From CAYHZG01 sp964361105 (GTDB taxonomy: Bacteria; Patescibacteriota; Minisyncoccia; 2-02-FULL-40-12): a stretch of DNA of 20,485 nt. Below the pieces are notes generated by a model, which was not told the DNA's origin, did no database searches, and was given only the letters and a program-made list of their open reading frames with translations. Below are positions 1 through 6,762 of this stretch, one piece after another. How positions within the stretch are numbered: position 1 is the first letter of the stretch; every line of letters starts with the position of its first letter. Both the position numbers and the translations under genes were made by a program. The stretch covers positions 1 through 20,485 of the forward strand of contig CAYHZG010000006.1 in the NCBI GenBank assembly GCA_964361105.1. The letters run 5' to 3'.

Positions 1-51
1 TCTCCCACGCGCTCTCCAAGCGCGCGCCTTAAACCACTCGGCCATCCTTCC
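1..51 (-). tRNA. tRNA-Ser(GGA), 3' part cut by window edge
   Basis: Read on the minus strand, the gene begins with acceptor arm GGAAGGA at 51-45, followed by a class II-like D arm (GCCGAGTGGTTTAAGGC). The anticodon stem pairs CGCGC with GCGCG around the loop TTGGAGA, giving anticodon GGA, which reads UCC serine codons. The variable arm, T arm and acceptor 3' strand lie beyond position 1. It starts 5 bp after the htpX stop on the same strand, so it may be co-transcribed with lemA-htpX. Confidence 0.9.
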
Positions 52-56
52 AAATT

Positions 57-944
57 TTAAACTTTCATTCCCCTCAAAATCTTAATCCTCTCCTCTATCG
101 GCGGATGAGTCATAAAAAGTTTCACAAACCAGCTCTTTCTTTCTTTGCCTTTGAACGGATTTGAGATATATAAATGGGCCGTGGCGTCAGAAGCTGACCT
201 CATCAGATTACTATCTTGGCCGATTTTTTCAAGGGCCGAGGCCAGGCCTTCAGGATAGCGGGTCAGCAAAGCACCCGAAGCGTCGGCTAAAAACTCACGC
301 TTTCGAGAAACAGCCAACCGCAAAAGCATTGCCGCAAAAGGTGCTAAGATAGCCGCCACGATTGCCATAATCAAAACAAATGCTCCACCCCTTCTCTCAT
401 CGCTTGACCAAAACATCATCCGTAAAAATATATCGGCAACCATAGCTATCACGCCTGATAAAACCACGGCAATAGTGGAAACCAGAATGTCGCGGTTGCC
501 GATATGCGAAAGCTCATGAGCTAAAACTCCTTCAAGCTCGGCCCGGTTGAGTCTCTGCAGAGCGCCGGTGGTCACAGCCACCGCCGAATTTTTCGGATTC
601 CGACCAGCGGCAAAAGCATTTATCTGCGGCTCATTAATAAGATAAAGACGCGGCATCGGGAGTCCGGCGGTGATGCTTAAATTTTCAACGATGTTGTAAA
701 ACTCTGGAATTTCTCTCCGCTGGACCGGCTTGGCTCGGGCAATGGAAAGAGCAATTTTATCGGAAAACCAATAAGCGAGTATATTCATTATCAAACTGAA
801 GCCGACAGCGATATATAAGATAACCGGGTTTTCAAAAACCAAACTCACCAGCCAGCCAATCAAGATTATCAAAATCAAAAACAGGCTGATAAGCAGCCAC
901 GTCTTCCTTATATTAGACGCCCTGTGAGAATATAGATTAGCCAT
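57..944 (-). CDS. htpX: HtpX-like M48 family membrane metalloprotease
   Basis: A 295-residue zinc metalloprotease of the M48B/HtpX family. These proteases degrade misfolded membrane proteins from the cytoplasmic face. The HEXXH zinc motif is HELSH at residues 143-147. A likely third ligand is the glutamate of REFLAD (E217). Two hydrophobic segments lie near residues 16-36 and 40-60, and two more near 153-178 and 186-210, which matches the four-helix HtpX topology. The length is normal for the family. The gene follows lemA with a 5-nt gap on the same strand; this pairing is common and suggests a shared envelope stress role (inference). The start chosen (MANLYS) is right behind the lemA stop, as expected for translational coupling. 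No damage is visible. Confidence 0.95.
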   Translation of the reverse strand: MANLYSHRASNIRKTWLLISLFLILIILIGWLVSLVFENPVILYIAVGFSLIMNILAYWFSDKIALSIARAKPVQRREIPEFYNIVENLSITAGLPMPRLYLINEPQINAFAAGRNPKNSAVAVTTGALQRLNRAELEGVLAHELSHIGNRDILVSTIAVVLSGVIAMVADIFLRMMFWSSDERRGGAFVLIMAIVAAILAPFAAMLLRLAVSRKREFLADASGALLTRYPEGLASALEKIGQDSNLMRSASDATAHLYISNPFKGKERKSWFVKLFMTHPPIEERIKILRGMKV

Positions 945-949
945 AAGAG

Positions 950-1495
950 TTAGAAGCTTACTTTCGGCGGTTCTTTTGCCGCGCCTTCTTCCAAGTCAAA
1001 GAATTCTTCTTTCTTGAAGCCGAACCTTCCGGCAATCAGATTGGTCGGGAACTGCTCAACTGAAGTGTTCAGATCCATAACCGTGGAGTTGTAAAAACGC
1101 CGAGCCGCCTGGATTTTGTTTTCAGTATCAGAAAGCTCTATCTGTAGTTCCCGGAAATTTTCAGAAGCCCGAAGCTGGGGGTAGGCCTCGGCCACGGCAA
1201 AAAGATGTCTTAGAGCACCAGTCAGCATATTCTCTGTCCGGCCGTGCTCTTCCGGTGTCTTTGCACCAATAGCCATTGCCCGCGCCTTTGTCACTTCTTC
1301 AAAAACTCCCTGCTCATGACTAGCATATCCTTTAACCGCATTAACCAAATTAGGAATCAAGTCATATCTGCGCTTCAACTGAACTTCAATGTCAGACCAC
1401 GATTCTTTGACCCGATTGCGCCGGACAATCAAAACATTATAAGTCCCAATGAACCAAATGACTAAAACTACAACTATAATCCAGATAACTATCAT
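950..1495 (-). CDS. lemA: LemA family protein
   Basis: A 181-residue protein with one N-terminal membrane helix (about residues 2-20) followed by an alpha-helical domain. The family signature is visible at residues 25-60: RNRVKESWSDIEVQLKRR, then DLIPNLVNAVKGYA. Further typical stretches are AYPQLRASENFRELQ and NTSVEQFPTNLIAGRFGF. LemA proteins are membrane-anchored helical bundles of unsettled biochemical function and often sit next to M48 proteases, as here with htpX 5 nt downstream. An AT-rich stretch upstream (TAAAAT at about 1509-1514, minus strand) might hold a -10 element with a very short leader, but no convincing -35 is seen. An intrinsic terminator of the pyr cluster ends immediately upstream, so this pair is probably a separate transcription unit. 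Confidence 0.93.
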   Translation of the reverse strand: MIVIWIIVVVLVIWFIGTYNVLIVRRNRVKESWSDIEVQLKRRYDLIPNLVNAVKGYASHEQGVFEEVTKARAMAIGAKTPEEHGRTENMLTGALRHLFAVAEAYPQLRASENFRELQIELSDTENKIQAARRFYNSTVMDLNTSVEQFPTNLIAGRFGFKKEEFFDLEEGAAKEPPKVSF

Positions 1496-1512
1496 AAAAT
1501 AATTTTACCAAA

Positions 1513-1551
1513 TTTTGGAAAAAAAGAAAGGGGACGCGGGCGTCCCCTTTC
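1513..1551 (-). terminator. Intrinsic terminator of the pyr cluster
   Basis: On the minus strand an 11-bp perfect stem (GAAAGGGGACG / CGTCCCCTTTC, 1541-1551 and 1526-1536) closes a 4-nt loop and is followed by a run of seven T (complement of 1519-1525). The first base of the stem lies within the stop codon of the 87-codon ORF. This is a textbook rho-independent terminator separating the pyr cluster from lemA-htpX. Confidence 0.9.
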
Positions 1552-1811
1552 TAAGGTGCTCTGGCCGGAGGCGGCCATTCTTTTGGGAACTTAGCCATCA
1601 CCGCCTTGAGAGCATCTTTGCGGGCAGAATCGTCAGCCGATCCGTAAGCCCTTCTTGCTTCATCTGGAACTTGCAGTCCCAGATAACGAAGCAGAAGACC
1701 TCTTTCAAGGTCAGTGAGACTGTTACCAGCGCTGATATGCTGATAAATTACCTCGGCCAGTCTCTCACTTCCCAGAAACAGGCGTTTCCCCATCAAAATC
1801 TCAAGCTCCAT
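1551..1811 (-). CDS. Small hypothetical protein in the pyr cluster
   Basis: An 86-residue protein (87 if the first of two adjacent ATGs, at 1814, is used). I do not recognise the family. It is soluble, with no signal or membrane segment. The N-terminal half is predicted helical and leucine-rich (residues about 4-48), followed by a charged stretch and a proline-rich tail ending PPPARAP. A GGAGG sits 2 nt before the first ATG and 5 nt before the second, so the second is favoured. It lies 9 to 12 nt after the pyrD stop on the same strand and ends inside the cluster terminator, so it is almost certainly co-transcribed with pyrE-pyrD. Good ribosome site and operon position support a real gene; a role connected with pyrimidine metabolism is only suggested by position. 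Confidence 0.65.
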   Translation of the reverse strand: MELEILMGKRLFLGSERLAEVIYQHISAGNSLTDLERGLLLRYLGLQVPDEARRAYGSADDSARKDALKAVMAKFPKEWPPPARAP

Positions 1812-1823
1812 CATCGCCTCCAG

Positions 1824-2777
1824 TTAAGCTGCGGTTTCGGGTTCTTGTTCTGGAAGCTCAATGAACTCACGCAAGAGTCGGCCCAAGTCGTGCAAATCCA
1901 GACGGTTTTTTCGTAAAAGTGTTGAAACCGCCTGGACTGCAATCACTTTTCCTGAATGAAAGTACTCGGCCATGTCTTCGCCGGAGCTGATGCCGCCGAC
2001 ACCGATGACCCCGATGCTCGGCGGAAGTGCTTCTCGCCACTGCTTCACTTGGCCAAGGGCGATGTTCTTGAATCCCTGTCCGGCAAACCCCGCCAATCCC
2101 CCGCCTGGTGTTATCAAAGGCAAACCGGTTGCTCGATCCACACCATAGGCATTGGGGAAGGTATTGCTCGTGACAATCGCGTTGATTGACCAACTGGAAA
2201 TCGCCTTGGCAACTTCCTTGAGCTGCATTGGATTGGAGAATGGTGAAGCCTTGACCATCCAGATCAAAGAGTAATTAATTCGTCTCCAAACATTATCCAA
2301 TGCCTCATTGATCATCTCTGGGTAAAAACTGAAAATCCCTTTCTGCTCAGCGCTATCCCAGATGTTCGGACAGCCGAAGTTTAGCTCCACTCCGTCAGCT
2401 CCGCCTTCGGCTGCAACTTCAGCCAACTGACCAAACTCTTCCGGCTTGAACCCAGCTACGCTCACGAAAAACGGTTTCCCGGCGTCATGGGCAATCTGAA
2501 CCATCTCGGGCAGATGCTGACGGTAATATGGAATCCCGCCATTCGGGATTCCAAGCGAGTTGAGAGAACCATGCGGCCCGACCCAAAGAACATTGCCGGC
2601 ATTTCCGGTCCGTTCCAGAACGGTGATTGAACCGACCAGAATCGCTCCGGCTGCTTCGCACCGCGCCGCCTCTTTCACATCTTCAACCTTCTTGACTGTT
2701 CCGGCACCGTTGTAAAGAGCTGGATTCACAGTCACCTTTACGGCTTTTCCAATCGTACAGCTTGGAATTTGCATCAT
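1824..2777 (-). CDS. pyrD: Dihydroorotate dehydrogenase (class 1-like)
   Basis: A 317-residue FMN-dependent TIM-barrel enzyme that oxidises dihydroorotate to orotate, the fourth step of UMP synthesis. Visible motifs are NFGCPN (133-138, matching the NxSCPN motif whose Cys is the catalytic base in class 1A enzymes), a lysine in WMVKASPF (K176), TSNT (203-206) and the phosphate-binding GVGGISSGEDM (259-269). There is no N-terminal membrane segment, so it is a soluble class 1 rather than class 2 enzyme. A strong ribosome site, AGGAGGTGAG, lies just upstream of a double ATG. It follows pyrE on the same strand, with a terminator-like hairpin between them. No iron-sulfur partner subunit (pyrK) is in the window, so the electron acceptor cannot be told from here. 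The Gly in place of Ser before the catalytic Cys is a mild deviation. Confidence 0.87.
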   Translation of the reverse strand: MMQIPSCTIGKAVKVTVNPALYNGAGTVKKVEDVKEAARCEAAGAILVGSITVLERTGNAGNVLWVGPHGSLNSLGIPNGGIPYYRQHLPEMVQIAHDAGKPFFVSVAGFKPEEFGQLAEVAAEGGADGVELNFGCPNIWDSAEQKGIFSFYPEMINEALDNVWRRINYSLIWMVKASPFSNPMQLKEVAKAISSWSINAIVTSNTFPNAYGVDRATGLPLITPGGGLAGFAGQGFKNIALGQVKQWREALPPSIGVIGVGGISSGEDMAEYFHSGKVIAVQAVSTLLRKNRLDLHDLGRLLREFIELPEQEPETAA

Positions 2778-2830
2778 TACCTCACCTCCTGATTATTAAA
2801 ACTATCTGAAGTAATAATGGAAATCAAGGA

Positions 2831-2871
2831 AACAAAAAGGGGCTCTTGCCATGATGGCCGAGCACCCCTTC
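2831..2871 (-). terminator. Terminator-like hairpin between pyrE and pyrD
   Basis: Minus strand, 7 nt after the pyrE stop. An outer stem AAGGGG/CCCCTT and GCTC/GAGC encloses a second perfect stem GCCAT/ATGGC, and the structure is followed by TTTTTG (complement of 2833-2838). It has the shape of an intrinsic terminator, but pyrD follows 54 nt later with its own strong ribosome site. It may be a partial terminator, an attenuator, or an end to pyrE transcription with a new start before pyrD. Confidence 0.65.
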
Positions 2872-2877
2872 AAATGT

Positions 2878-3519
2878 CTAAACAGCCTGAAACTTCCGCA
2901 GGAGGGACTCTCCCCCGTGGCCAAAGTCCAAACTGATCGGAATACCGTTTTTGCAAGCCGGGCATTCGCTCTCGCTCCAGGACGGATGAGGAATGTCCAA
3001 CAGAGCGAAAAAATCCGAAACATCAACCGCACTCCTTGCCGACTCGCCTCCTCGGTTGTAAAGAACGCCTATCCCAACGACGTTGCCGTCCCATCGCCTG
3101 ACGAAATCAATCACCTGCTGGACTGAACCGCCAGTGGTAAGGACGTCGTCAACCACCAGAATTTTCCTATTGGAAATCTGACTACGGAAAGCGTGCTTGA
3201 TGAAGAATCCGTCAAGGGACGTCTTTTCGGTAGGGACAAAGTCAACTTTCCTCCCACAGAAATTTGAGAGTTGCGCTGCCACCCGGCTGGCAACCACGAC
3301 TCCGCCTTTGGTTGGACCAGTGACACAGTCAACGGCGCTGTCTCTGAATCTGTGAGCGAGCTGGCGGCAAAGAATCGTCATCGACTTAGAATGGTCTATA
3401 AGCGCTTCTATGTCGATGTAAACCAAGCCGTGCCGGCCACTGGAATAGACAAAGTGACCCTCACGAATCGCGCCGCAGCTTTCTAAAATCTGCAGATTCT
3501 CGCGGTCAGTTTCGGTCAT
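2878..3519 (-). CDS. pyrE: Orotate phosphoribosyltransferase
   Basis: A 213-residue type I phosphoribosyltransferase that joins orotate to PRPP to make orotidine 5'-phosphate. The PRPP-binding motif VVDDVLTTGGS is at residues 122-132. Other typical features are YSSGRHGLVYIDIEAL (25-40) and TGPTKGGVVVASRVA (67-81). The C-terminal tail carries CPACKNGIPI (187-195), a CxxCxxG arrangement also found in the Thermus-like branch of PyrE. A GAGGAG sequence lies upstream of the ATG. The gene starts a pyrE-pyrD-small ORF cluster; no pyrF or earlier pathway genes are present in the window, so the organism may have a partial route or keep the other genes elsewhere. No convincing promoter is seen upstream. 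Confidence 0.92.
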   Translation of the reverse strand: MTETDRENLQILESCGAIREGHFVYSSGRHGLVYIDIEALIDHSKSMTILCRQLAHRFRDSAVDCVTGPTKGGVVVASRVAAQLSNFCGRKVDFVPTEKTSLDGFFIKHAFRSQISNRKILVVDDVLTTGGSVQQVIDFVRRWDGNVVGIGVLYNRGGESARSAVDVSDFFALLDIPHPSWSESECPACKNGIPISLDFGHGGESLLRKFQAV

Positions 3520-3615
3520 CGGACTACTCCTCTTAAAGTGCTGTAGTTGAATTGAGAATAAATCAAAAGAGGCTTTTGGTAAAGTCCCTTTTGGCGAGTA
3601 ATTATTTATAGCTCT

Positions 3616-5241
3616 TTAGTAGTCCTCGGGCATCTTCGGGCCTTTTTCTTTTTCCTCGGGAATATCCGCCACCACCGCTTCGGTCGTCAAAATAAGAGAA
3701 GCGATGGAAGCGGCGTTGGTTAATTCGGCTTTTACAACTTTAAGCGGGTCAATAATTCCGGCTTTAAACATATCTACGTATTCACCGGTTAAAGCATCAA
3801 AGCCCATCCCCTGCTCCATGCTAAAAACCTTTGCCGCCACTTCATTTGAATCCTTGCCGGCGTTTTCAGCAATAGCCCGAAGCGGTTTTTCCAGCACGGC
3901 CTTAATAACCGAAACACCTTTGGCTTCGTCGCCCACTTCCGACACTCCTTTTATAGTTTTAGAATTCAGTTCTTTTGCCGCTTCAAAAAGCGCCACGCCT
4001 CCGCCGGCAACAATGCCTCCTTCCAAAGCAGCTCGGGTGGCATTAACCGCATCTTCAATCCTGAACTTTTTCTCTTTGAGTTCGGTTTCAGTGGTCGCGC
4101 CAACCCGAATCACCGCCACTCCGCCAGATAGTTTACCCAGCCTTTCCTGCAATTTTTCCTTATCAAAATCAGAAGTTGATTTTTCAATTTGAGACCTGAT
4201 TTGGGCCACGCGCTTATCAATTTCCTGCTTTTTGCCCTTTCCGCCGACAATGGTTGTATTTTCCTTGGCGGCAATCACCCGATGGGCCCGGCCAAGCATA
4301 CTTGTCTCAACATTTTCCATTTTGATTCCTTTTTCTTCTGAAATAACCTGGCCGCCAGCGACGATGGCAATATCTTCAAGGAGCTCTTTTTTCCGGTCGC
4401 CGAAACCGGGTGCTTTAACCGCCAAAGAACTGAAAGTGCCGCGAAGCTTATTGACTACCAAAGTAGCCAAGGCGTCGCCTTCAACTTCATCGGCGATAAT
4501 AACTAAATCCCTTTTCCCGCCTCGGGAAAGCTTTTCAAGCAAAGGAACAATTTCCTGAATTGAAGAAATTTTCTTATCGGTTATTAAAATGTAAGGGTCT
4601 TCATAAACTGCTTCCATTCTTTCCGGGTTCGTGATCATATAAGGCGAAACATAACCCCGGTCAAACTGCATTCCTTCAACTAATTCTTTTGACATTTCGG
4701 CTGACTGGGATTCCTCCACGGTCACCACCCCGTCTTTGCCGACTTCTTTGAATACATCGGCAATAAGCTTTCCGATTTCCGGATCATTGGCCGCAATAGA
4801 AGCCACTTCCTTTATCTTTTCATAACTGGAAACGGATTTTTTCTTTTTATTCAAATAGTCAATCACCCAGTCAACGGCTTTGTCCATTCCCTTTTTCAAG
4901 ACCAAAGGATTAGCGCCTGAATTTACGGCGCTAAAACCTTCGGCCACAATGGCCTGGGCCAAAACTGTAGCGGTAGTAGTGCCGTCGCCAGCCACGTCAT
5001 TGGTCTTTGAAGCAACTTCTTTAATCAGCTCGGCGCCGATGTTTTCAAATTTATCTTTTAATTCAACTTCTTTGGCCACGGTCACGCCGTCTTTGGTAAT
5101 GGTCGGCGCCCCAAAACCTTTATCCAAAACAACGTTCCGGCCCTTTGGCCCAAGAGTCACCTTAACCGCGTTGGCAATCTTATCAACGCCTCTTTTGAGA
5201 GCTTCCCGGGCTTCTTCTTTGTAGCGAATCTGTTTAGGCAT
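3616..5241 (-). CDS. groEL: Chaperonin GroEL (60 kDa)
   Basis: A 541-residue ATP-driven chaperonin that folds proteins in a double ring together with GroES. The start at MPKQIRYKEEAREALKRG is chosen because GroEL families begin there; an in-frame ATG 21 nt upstream would add seven unconserved residues. The ATP-binding GDGTTTAT falls at residues 85-92, the same register as E. coli. Other landmarks are VTLGPKGRNVVLDK near residue 27 and the C-terminal equatorial IIDPLKVVKAELTNAASIA. The C-terminus ends EKGPKMPEDY and lacks the flexible GGM tail. The gene is downstream of groES on the same strand, but across an unusually long spacer (187 nt) packed with inverted repeats. No clear ribosome site precedes the ATG. 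Confidence 0.97.
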   Translation of the reverse strand: MPKQIRYKEEAREALKRGVDKIANAVKVTLGPKGRNVVLDKGFGAPTITKDGVTVAKEVELKDKFENIGAELIKEVASKTNDVAGDGTTTATVLAQAIVAEGFSAVNSGANPLVLKKGMDKAVDWVIDYLNKKKKSVSSYEKIKEVASIAANDPEIGKLIADVFKEVGKDGVVTVEESQSAEMSKELVEGMQFDRGYVSPYMITNPERMEAVYEDPYILITDKKISSIQEIVPLLEKLSRGGKRDLVIIADEVEGDALATLVVNKLRGTFSSLAVKAPGFGDRKKELLEDIAIVAGGQVISEEKGIKMENVETSMLGRAHRVIAAKENTTIVGGKGKKQEIDKRVAQIRSQIEKSTSDFDKEKLQERLGKLSGGVAVIRVGATTETELKEKKFRIEDAVNATRAALEGGIVAGGGVALFEAAKELNSKTIKGVSEVGDEAKGVSVIKAVLEKPLRAIAENAGKDSNEVAAKVFSMEQGMGFDALTGEYVDMFKAGIIDPLKVVKAELTNAASIASLILTTEAVVADIPEEKEKGPKMPEDY

Positions 5242-5243
5242 GC

Positions 5244-5403
5244 GATAATTGTCCGCGAACATAGTGAGTGGTTACAATTATCAGCACCGAGCACATATTT
5301 GGGTTCAAAGTTGGAACTAGATCCTGACTTAGACTCACCAAAGTTAAGTAATTCTTTAGAAAGACCTTGATTCCAAATATGTGCTCGGTAACTTTTTGTT
5401 ACC
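5244..5403 (-). repeat. Nested inverted-repeat structure between groES and groEL
   Basis: A perfect 17-bp inverted repeat, ACCGAGCACATATTTGG (5286-5302) and its complement (5373-5389), closes about 70 nt that can form smaller hairpins. Outside it, GATAATTGT (5244-5252) is the inverse of ACAATTATC (5274-5282), and GGTAAC/GTTACC (5387-5392, 5398-5403) forms a second hairpin that overlaps the big stem, so the two are mutually exclusive in part. The element sits in the transcribed spacer of the chaperonin operon. It could be an inserted palindromic element, a processing site or a control element setting the GroEL to GroES ratio; the sequence alone does not decide. Confidence 0.75.
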
Positions 5404-5428
5404 AATCGCTTCGCTCTTGGACAAAAAC

Positions 5429-5734
5429 TTATTCAATAATCGCTAAAATATCTTCTTCTTTAGCAATTAAATACTCTACTTCTTTACCAGTTTTTTTATC
5501 CTGAACTTTAATCTCATTCGGGCCGTATTTAGTGAATAAAACAATGTTCCCCTTTTTAACTTCCAACGGAATCCTTTTACCATGCTGATCAAATTTACCC
5601 GGCCCGACAGCCAAAACCCGGGCTTTTTCAGGCCTTTCCTTTTCCACGGTTTCAGGCAAAATAATGCCGCCTTTTTTCTTTTCTTCCTTTAACGGCTCTA
5701 AAAGTAGGTTGTCGCGAAGAGGTTTAATCTTCAT
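5429..5734 (-). CDS. groES: Co-chaperonin GroES (10 kDa)
   Basis: A 101-residue co-chaperonin that caps the GroEL ring. The family start KIKPLRDNLLLEPL is present, followed by the mobile loop region with GGIILPETVEKERPEKARVLAVGPG (around residues 22-46), where the hydrophobic IIL contacts GroEL. The C-terminal strand YLIAKEEDILAIIE is typical. Length is normal. It is the first gene of the groES-groEL unit, with a sigma70-like promoter 15 to 41 nt upstream of the ATG. No CIRCE operator was found, so heat-shock control by HrcA is not supported here. Confidence 0.96.
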   Translation of the reverse strand: MKIKPLRDNLLLEPLKEEKKKGGIILPETVEKERPEKARVLAVGPGKFDQHGKRIPLEVKKGNIVLFTKYGPNEIKVQDKKTGKEVEYLIAKEEDILAIIE

Positions 5735-5748
5735 ATTCCAGAAAAGTA

Positions 5749-5775
5749 TATTAGCAATACCTAAAAATTTGTCAA
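5749..5775 (-). promoter_or_regulatory. Promoter of groES-groEL
   Basis: Minus strand: perfect -35 TTGACA (complement of 5770-5775), spacer of about 15 to 16 nt, and -10 TAATAT (complement of 5749-5754), ending about 15 nt before the groES ATG. The -35 lies inside the last codons of the reverse transcriptase remnant (its CTA TTG ACA AAT TTT TAG end), so the retroelement remnant now supplies part of the chaperonin promoter. Confidence 0.6.
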
Positions 5776-6050
5776 TAGCTTCTTCTTAATTATTTTAGCA
5801 TTCCCGTGCTTCAATAAACCAAGATAAGAATTAAATGTTTCTAGAGTTGGCGATTCTTTTAGCCGTCTAAACATTCTTTTCTTGGTCGTGATTCTTAAAA
5901 CTCTATGGTCAGGAAAATGAATCCAGCCAAGGAAATCAACTCCGGAAGCTAAAGTTTTGATAAAAATTTTATCTTCGTGGAGTTCAAGTTTAAGTTTTGT
6001 TTGTAGAAAATCTTTGATTCGGACTCGGAGCCAAGATTGAATCTTTATTC
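5761..6050 (-). pseudogene. DGR reverse transcriptase, C-terminal remnant
   Basis: An open frame of about 95 codons on the minus strand, with no start codon and a TAG at 5761-5763. Translation shows LKLELHEDKIFI, then GVDFLGWIHFPDHRVLR, and near the end SYLGLLKHGNA. This is the order and spacing of the thumb and C-terminal region of retron/DGR-type reverse transcriptases (xLHPxK, GVDFLGY, then SYLGxxxHxNA). The fingers and palm, including the catalytic YxDD motif, are missing; upstream the frame runs into a stop at about 6049-6051, inside the opposite-strand avd-like fragment. The sequence left is free of stops, suggesting a recent deletion or rearrangement. It is unable to reverse transcribe on its own. 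Family assignment rests on motif recognition plus the TR/VR pair next to it. Confidence 0.82.
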
Positions 6051-6275
6051 ATTGAAACTATACAGAATATTTTTATCGCAAGCCGGAAAACAAAACCGGA
6101 TAAACTGATATATCTCAATAAAGCATCTGACTCGTTTGATATACTAAAATTCCTTCTTCAAATAATGTGGGAACTAAAACTATTGAATAATAAACAGTAT
6201 ATTGCTCTATCTAGAAACCTTGAAGAGGTCGGCCGGATGCTCGGTGGCTGGCAGAAAAAAACAAGAACTCCATAA
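6018..6275 (+). pseudogene. avd-like four-helix bundle protein, N-terminally truncated
   Basis: Plus-strand open frame of 85 codons beginning right after an in-frame TGA (6015-6017). It reads FGLGAKIESLFIETIQNIF near the start and DILKFLLQIMWELKLLNN, LSRNLEEVGRMLGGW towards the end. These are the helix 2 to 4 signatures of the four-helix bundle (S23/Avd) family; in DGRs this protein (Avd, accessory variability determinant) binds the reverse transcriptase. The first helix, about 25 to 35 residues, is absent, and there is no start codon or ribosome site in front. The frame overlaps the RT remnant on the opposite strand by about 30 nt, so the two were probably joined by a rearrangement. Its strand is opposite to the target gene and TR. 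A stand-alone S23-like gene is the alternative, but the location favours Avd. Confidence 0.8.
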
Positions 6276-6286
6276 AAGGAGTCCTT
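6255..6286 (-). terminator. Intrinsic terminator just downstream of the template repeat
   Basis: Minus strand: AAGGACTCC (complement of 6278-6286), loop TTTTAT, GGAGTTCTT (complement of 6263-6271; one G-U pair), then G and seven T (complement of 6255-6261). It lies 15 nt beyond the TR and overlaps the 3' end of the convergent avd-like frame. A transcript that starts before the target gene and runs through VR and TR would end here. Confidence 0.8.
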
Positions 6287-6301
6287 GAACAAAGAGATTT
6301 T

Positions 6302-6407
6302 CGAGAGAACCTGGTTACCCTCATTCCACTCGTTCGGGTTCTCGATGGAGTTGGCATTGATGTTCCACTCGCGATTCGACGAGTTCCAGTTCGTGTTCAC
6401 GGCCCAG
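6302..6407 (-). repeat. DGR template repeat (TR)
   Basis: A 106-bp copy of the VR at 6775-6880, offset 473 bp, same strand. Read in the VR frame on the minus strand it is full of AAY codons (WAVNTNWNSSNREWN and on), as is usual for templates that diversify at adenines. Against VR, 14 of 30 adenines differ (11 A to G, 3 A to C) and only one other base differs (a T to C in GGT/GGC, 16 nt from the 3' end of the repeat). The last 15 bases, AACCAGGTTCTCTCG, are identical. Weak similarity continues for about 12 nt past this end. A terminator follows 15 nt later. Confidence 0.95.
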
Positions 6408-6762
6408 ATTATCATACGGAATATCTTCTGTGCCACTGTCCTTTGAATACTCTCGGGACTGTATCTGATTCGGGACCCTCGGAAAAAATCCTTATTCCCC
6501 TAATATCCCGCACCAAGTATCTTCGTTTTTTAAGGCTCCTATATTCAAAACTATTATGCGCGCCTGGAGTTCGGCCGCCGGAAGCCTGAAAGGCGAAGGT
6601 CCACGCCGAAGGCGGGAATTGCCTCGTTGACCGCCAGCAGATTCGCCTACTATCCGAGTATATTTTACTTGAAATTTTTGAAAAAGAAAACGGACCAGTC
6701 AGAGTTTTTAATTCCAACTGGCCCGGCAGATCCAAGGACCAAAAGTCCAAAGACCCAAGAAC
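6408..6762. other. Spacer between TR and target gene, no convincing gene
   Basis: This 355-nt stretch has open frames on both strands, but none has a recognisable domain, a start context, or sensible composition. It holds small GC-rich palindromes (GCCTGAAAGGC and CGCCGAAGGCG at about 6585-6615), one copy of the decamer CAAGTATCTT (6514-6523) and a weak hairpin GGACCAAAAGTCC just beyond the VR (about 6736-6748), where DGRs often carry a hairpin that helps homing. Part may be debris of the lost RT or avd sequences, but no RT motif was found here. Confidence 0.5.

Noticed and set aside
3535..3610. A hairpin after groEL (CAAAAG-AGG-CTTTTG) as terminator and promoter for pyrE
   Set aside because: The stem is weak and has no proper T-run; the promoter-like hexamers match consensus poorly.
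5157..5405. An 82-codon frame across the groES-groEL spacer
   Set aside because: It runs through the inverted repeats and out of frame into groEL; better explained by structure than by coding.
5776..5830. A possible CIRCE operator before groES (GAATGCTAA on the minus strand)
   Set aside because: Only one half resembles the consensus; the other half at the right distance does not match, and it lies in the RT remnant.
6158..6436. A 92-codon minus-strand open frame through the TR
   Set aside because: It is the template repeat read in the VR frame plus flanks; it has no ribosome site and its second half is antisense to the avd-like fragment.
6412..6750. A 112-codon minus-strand open frame between TR and VR
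   Set aside because: Arginine- and serine-rich with no recognisable domain and no start signal; likely chance in GC-rich spacer.
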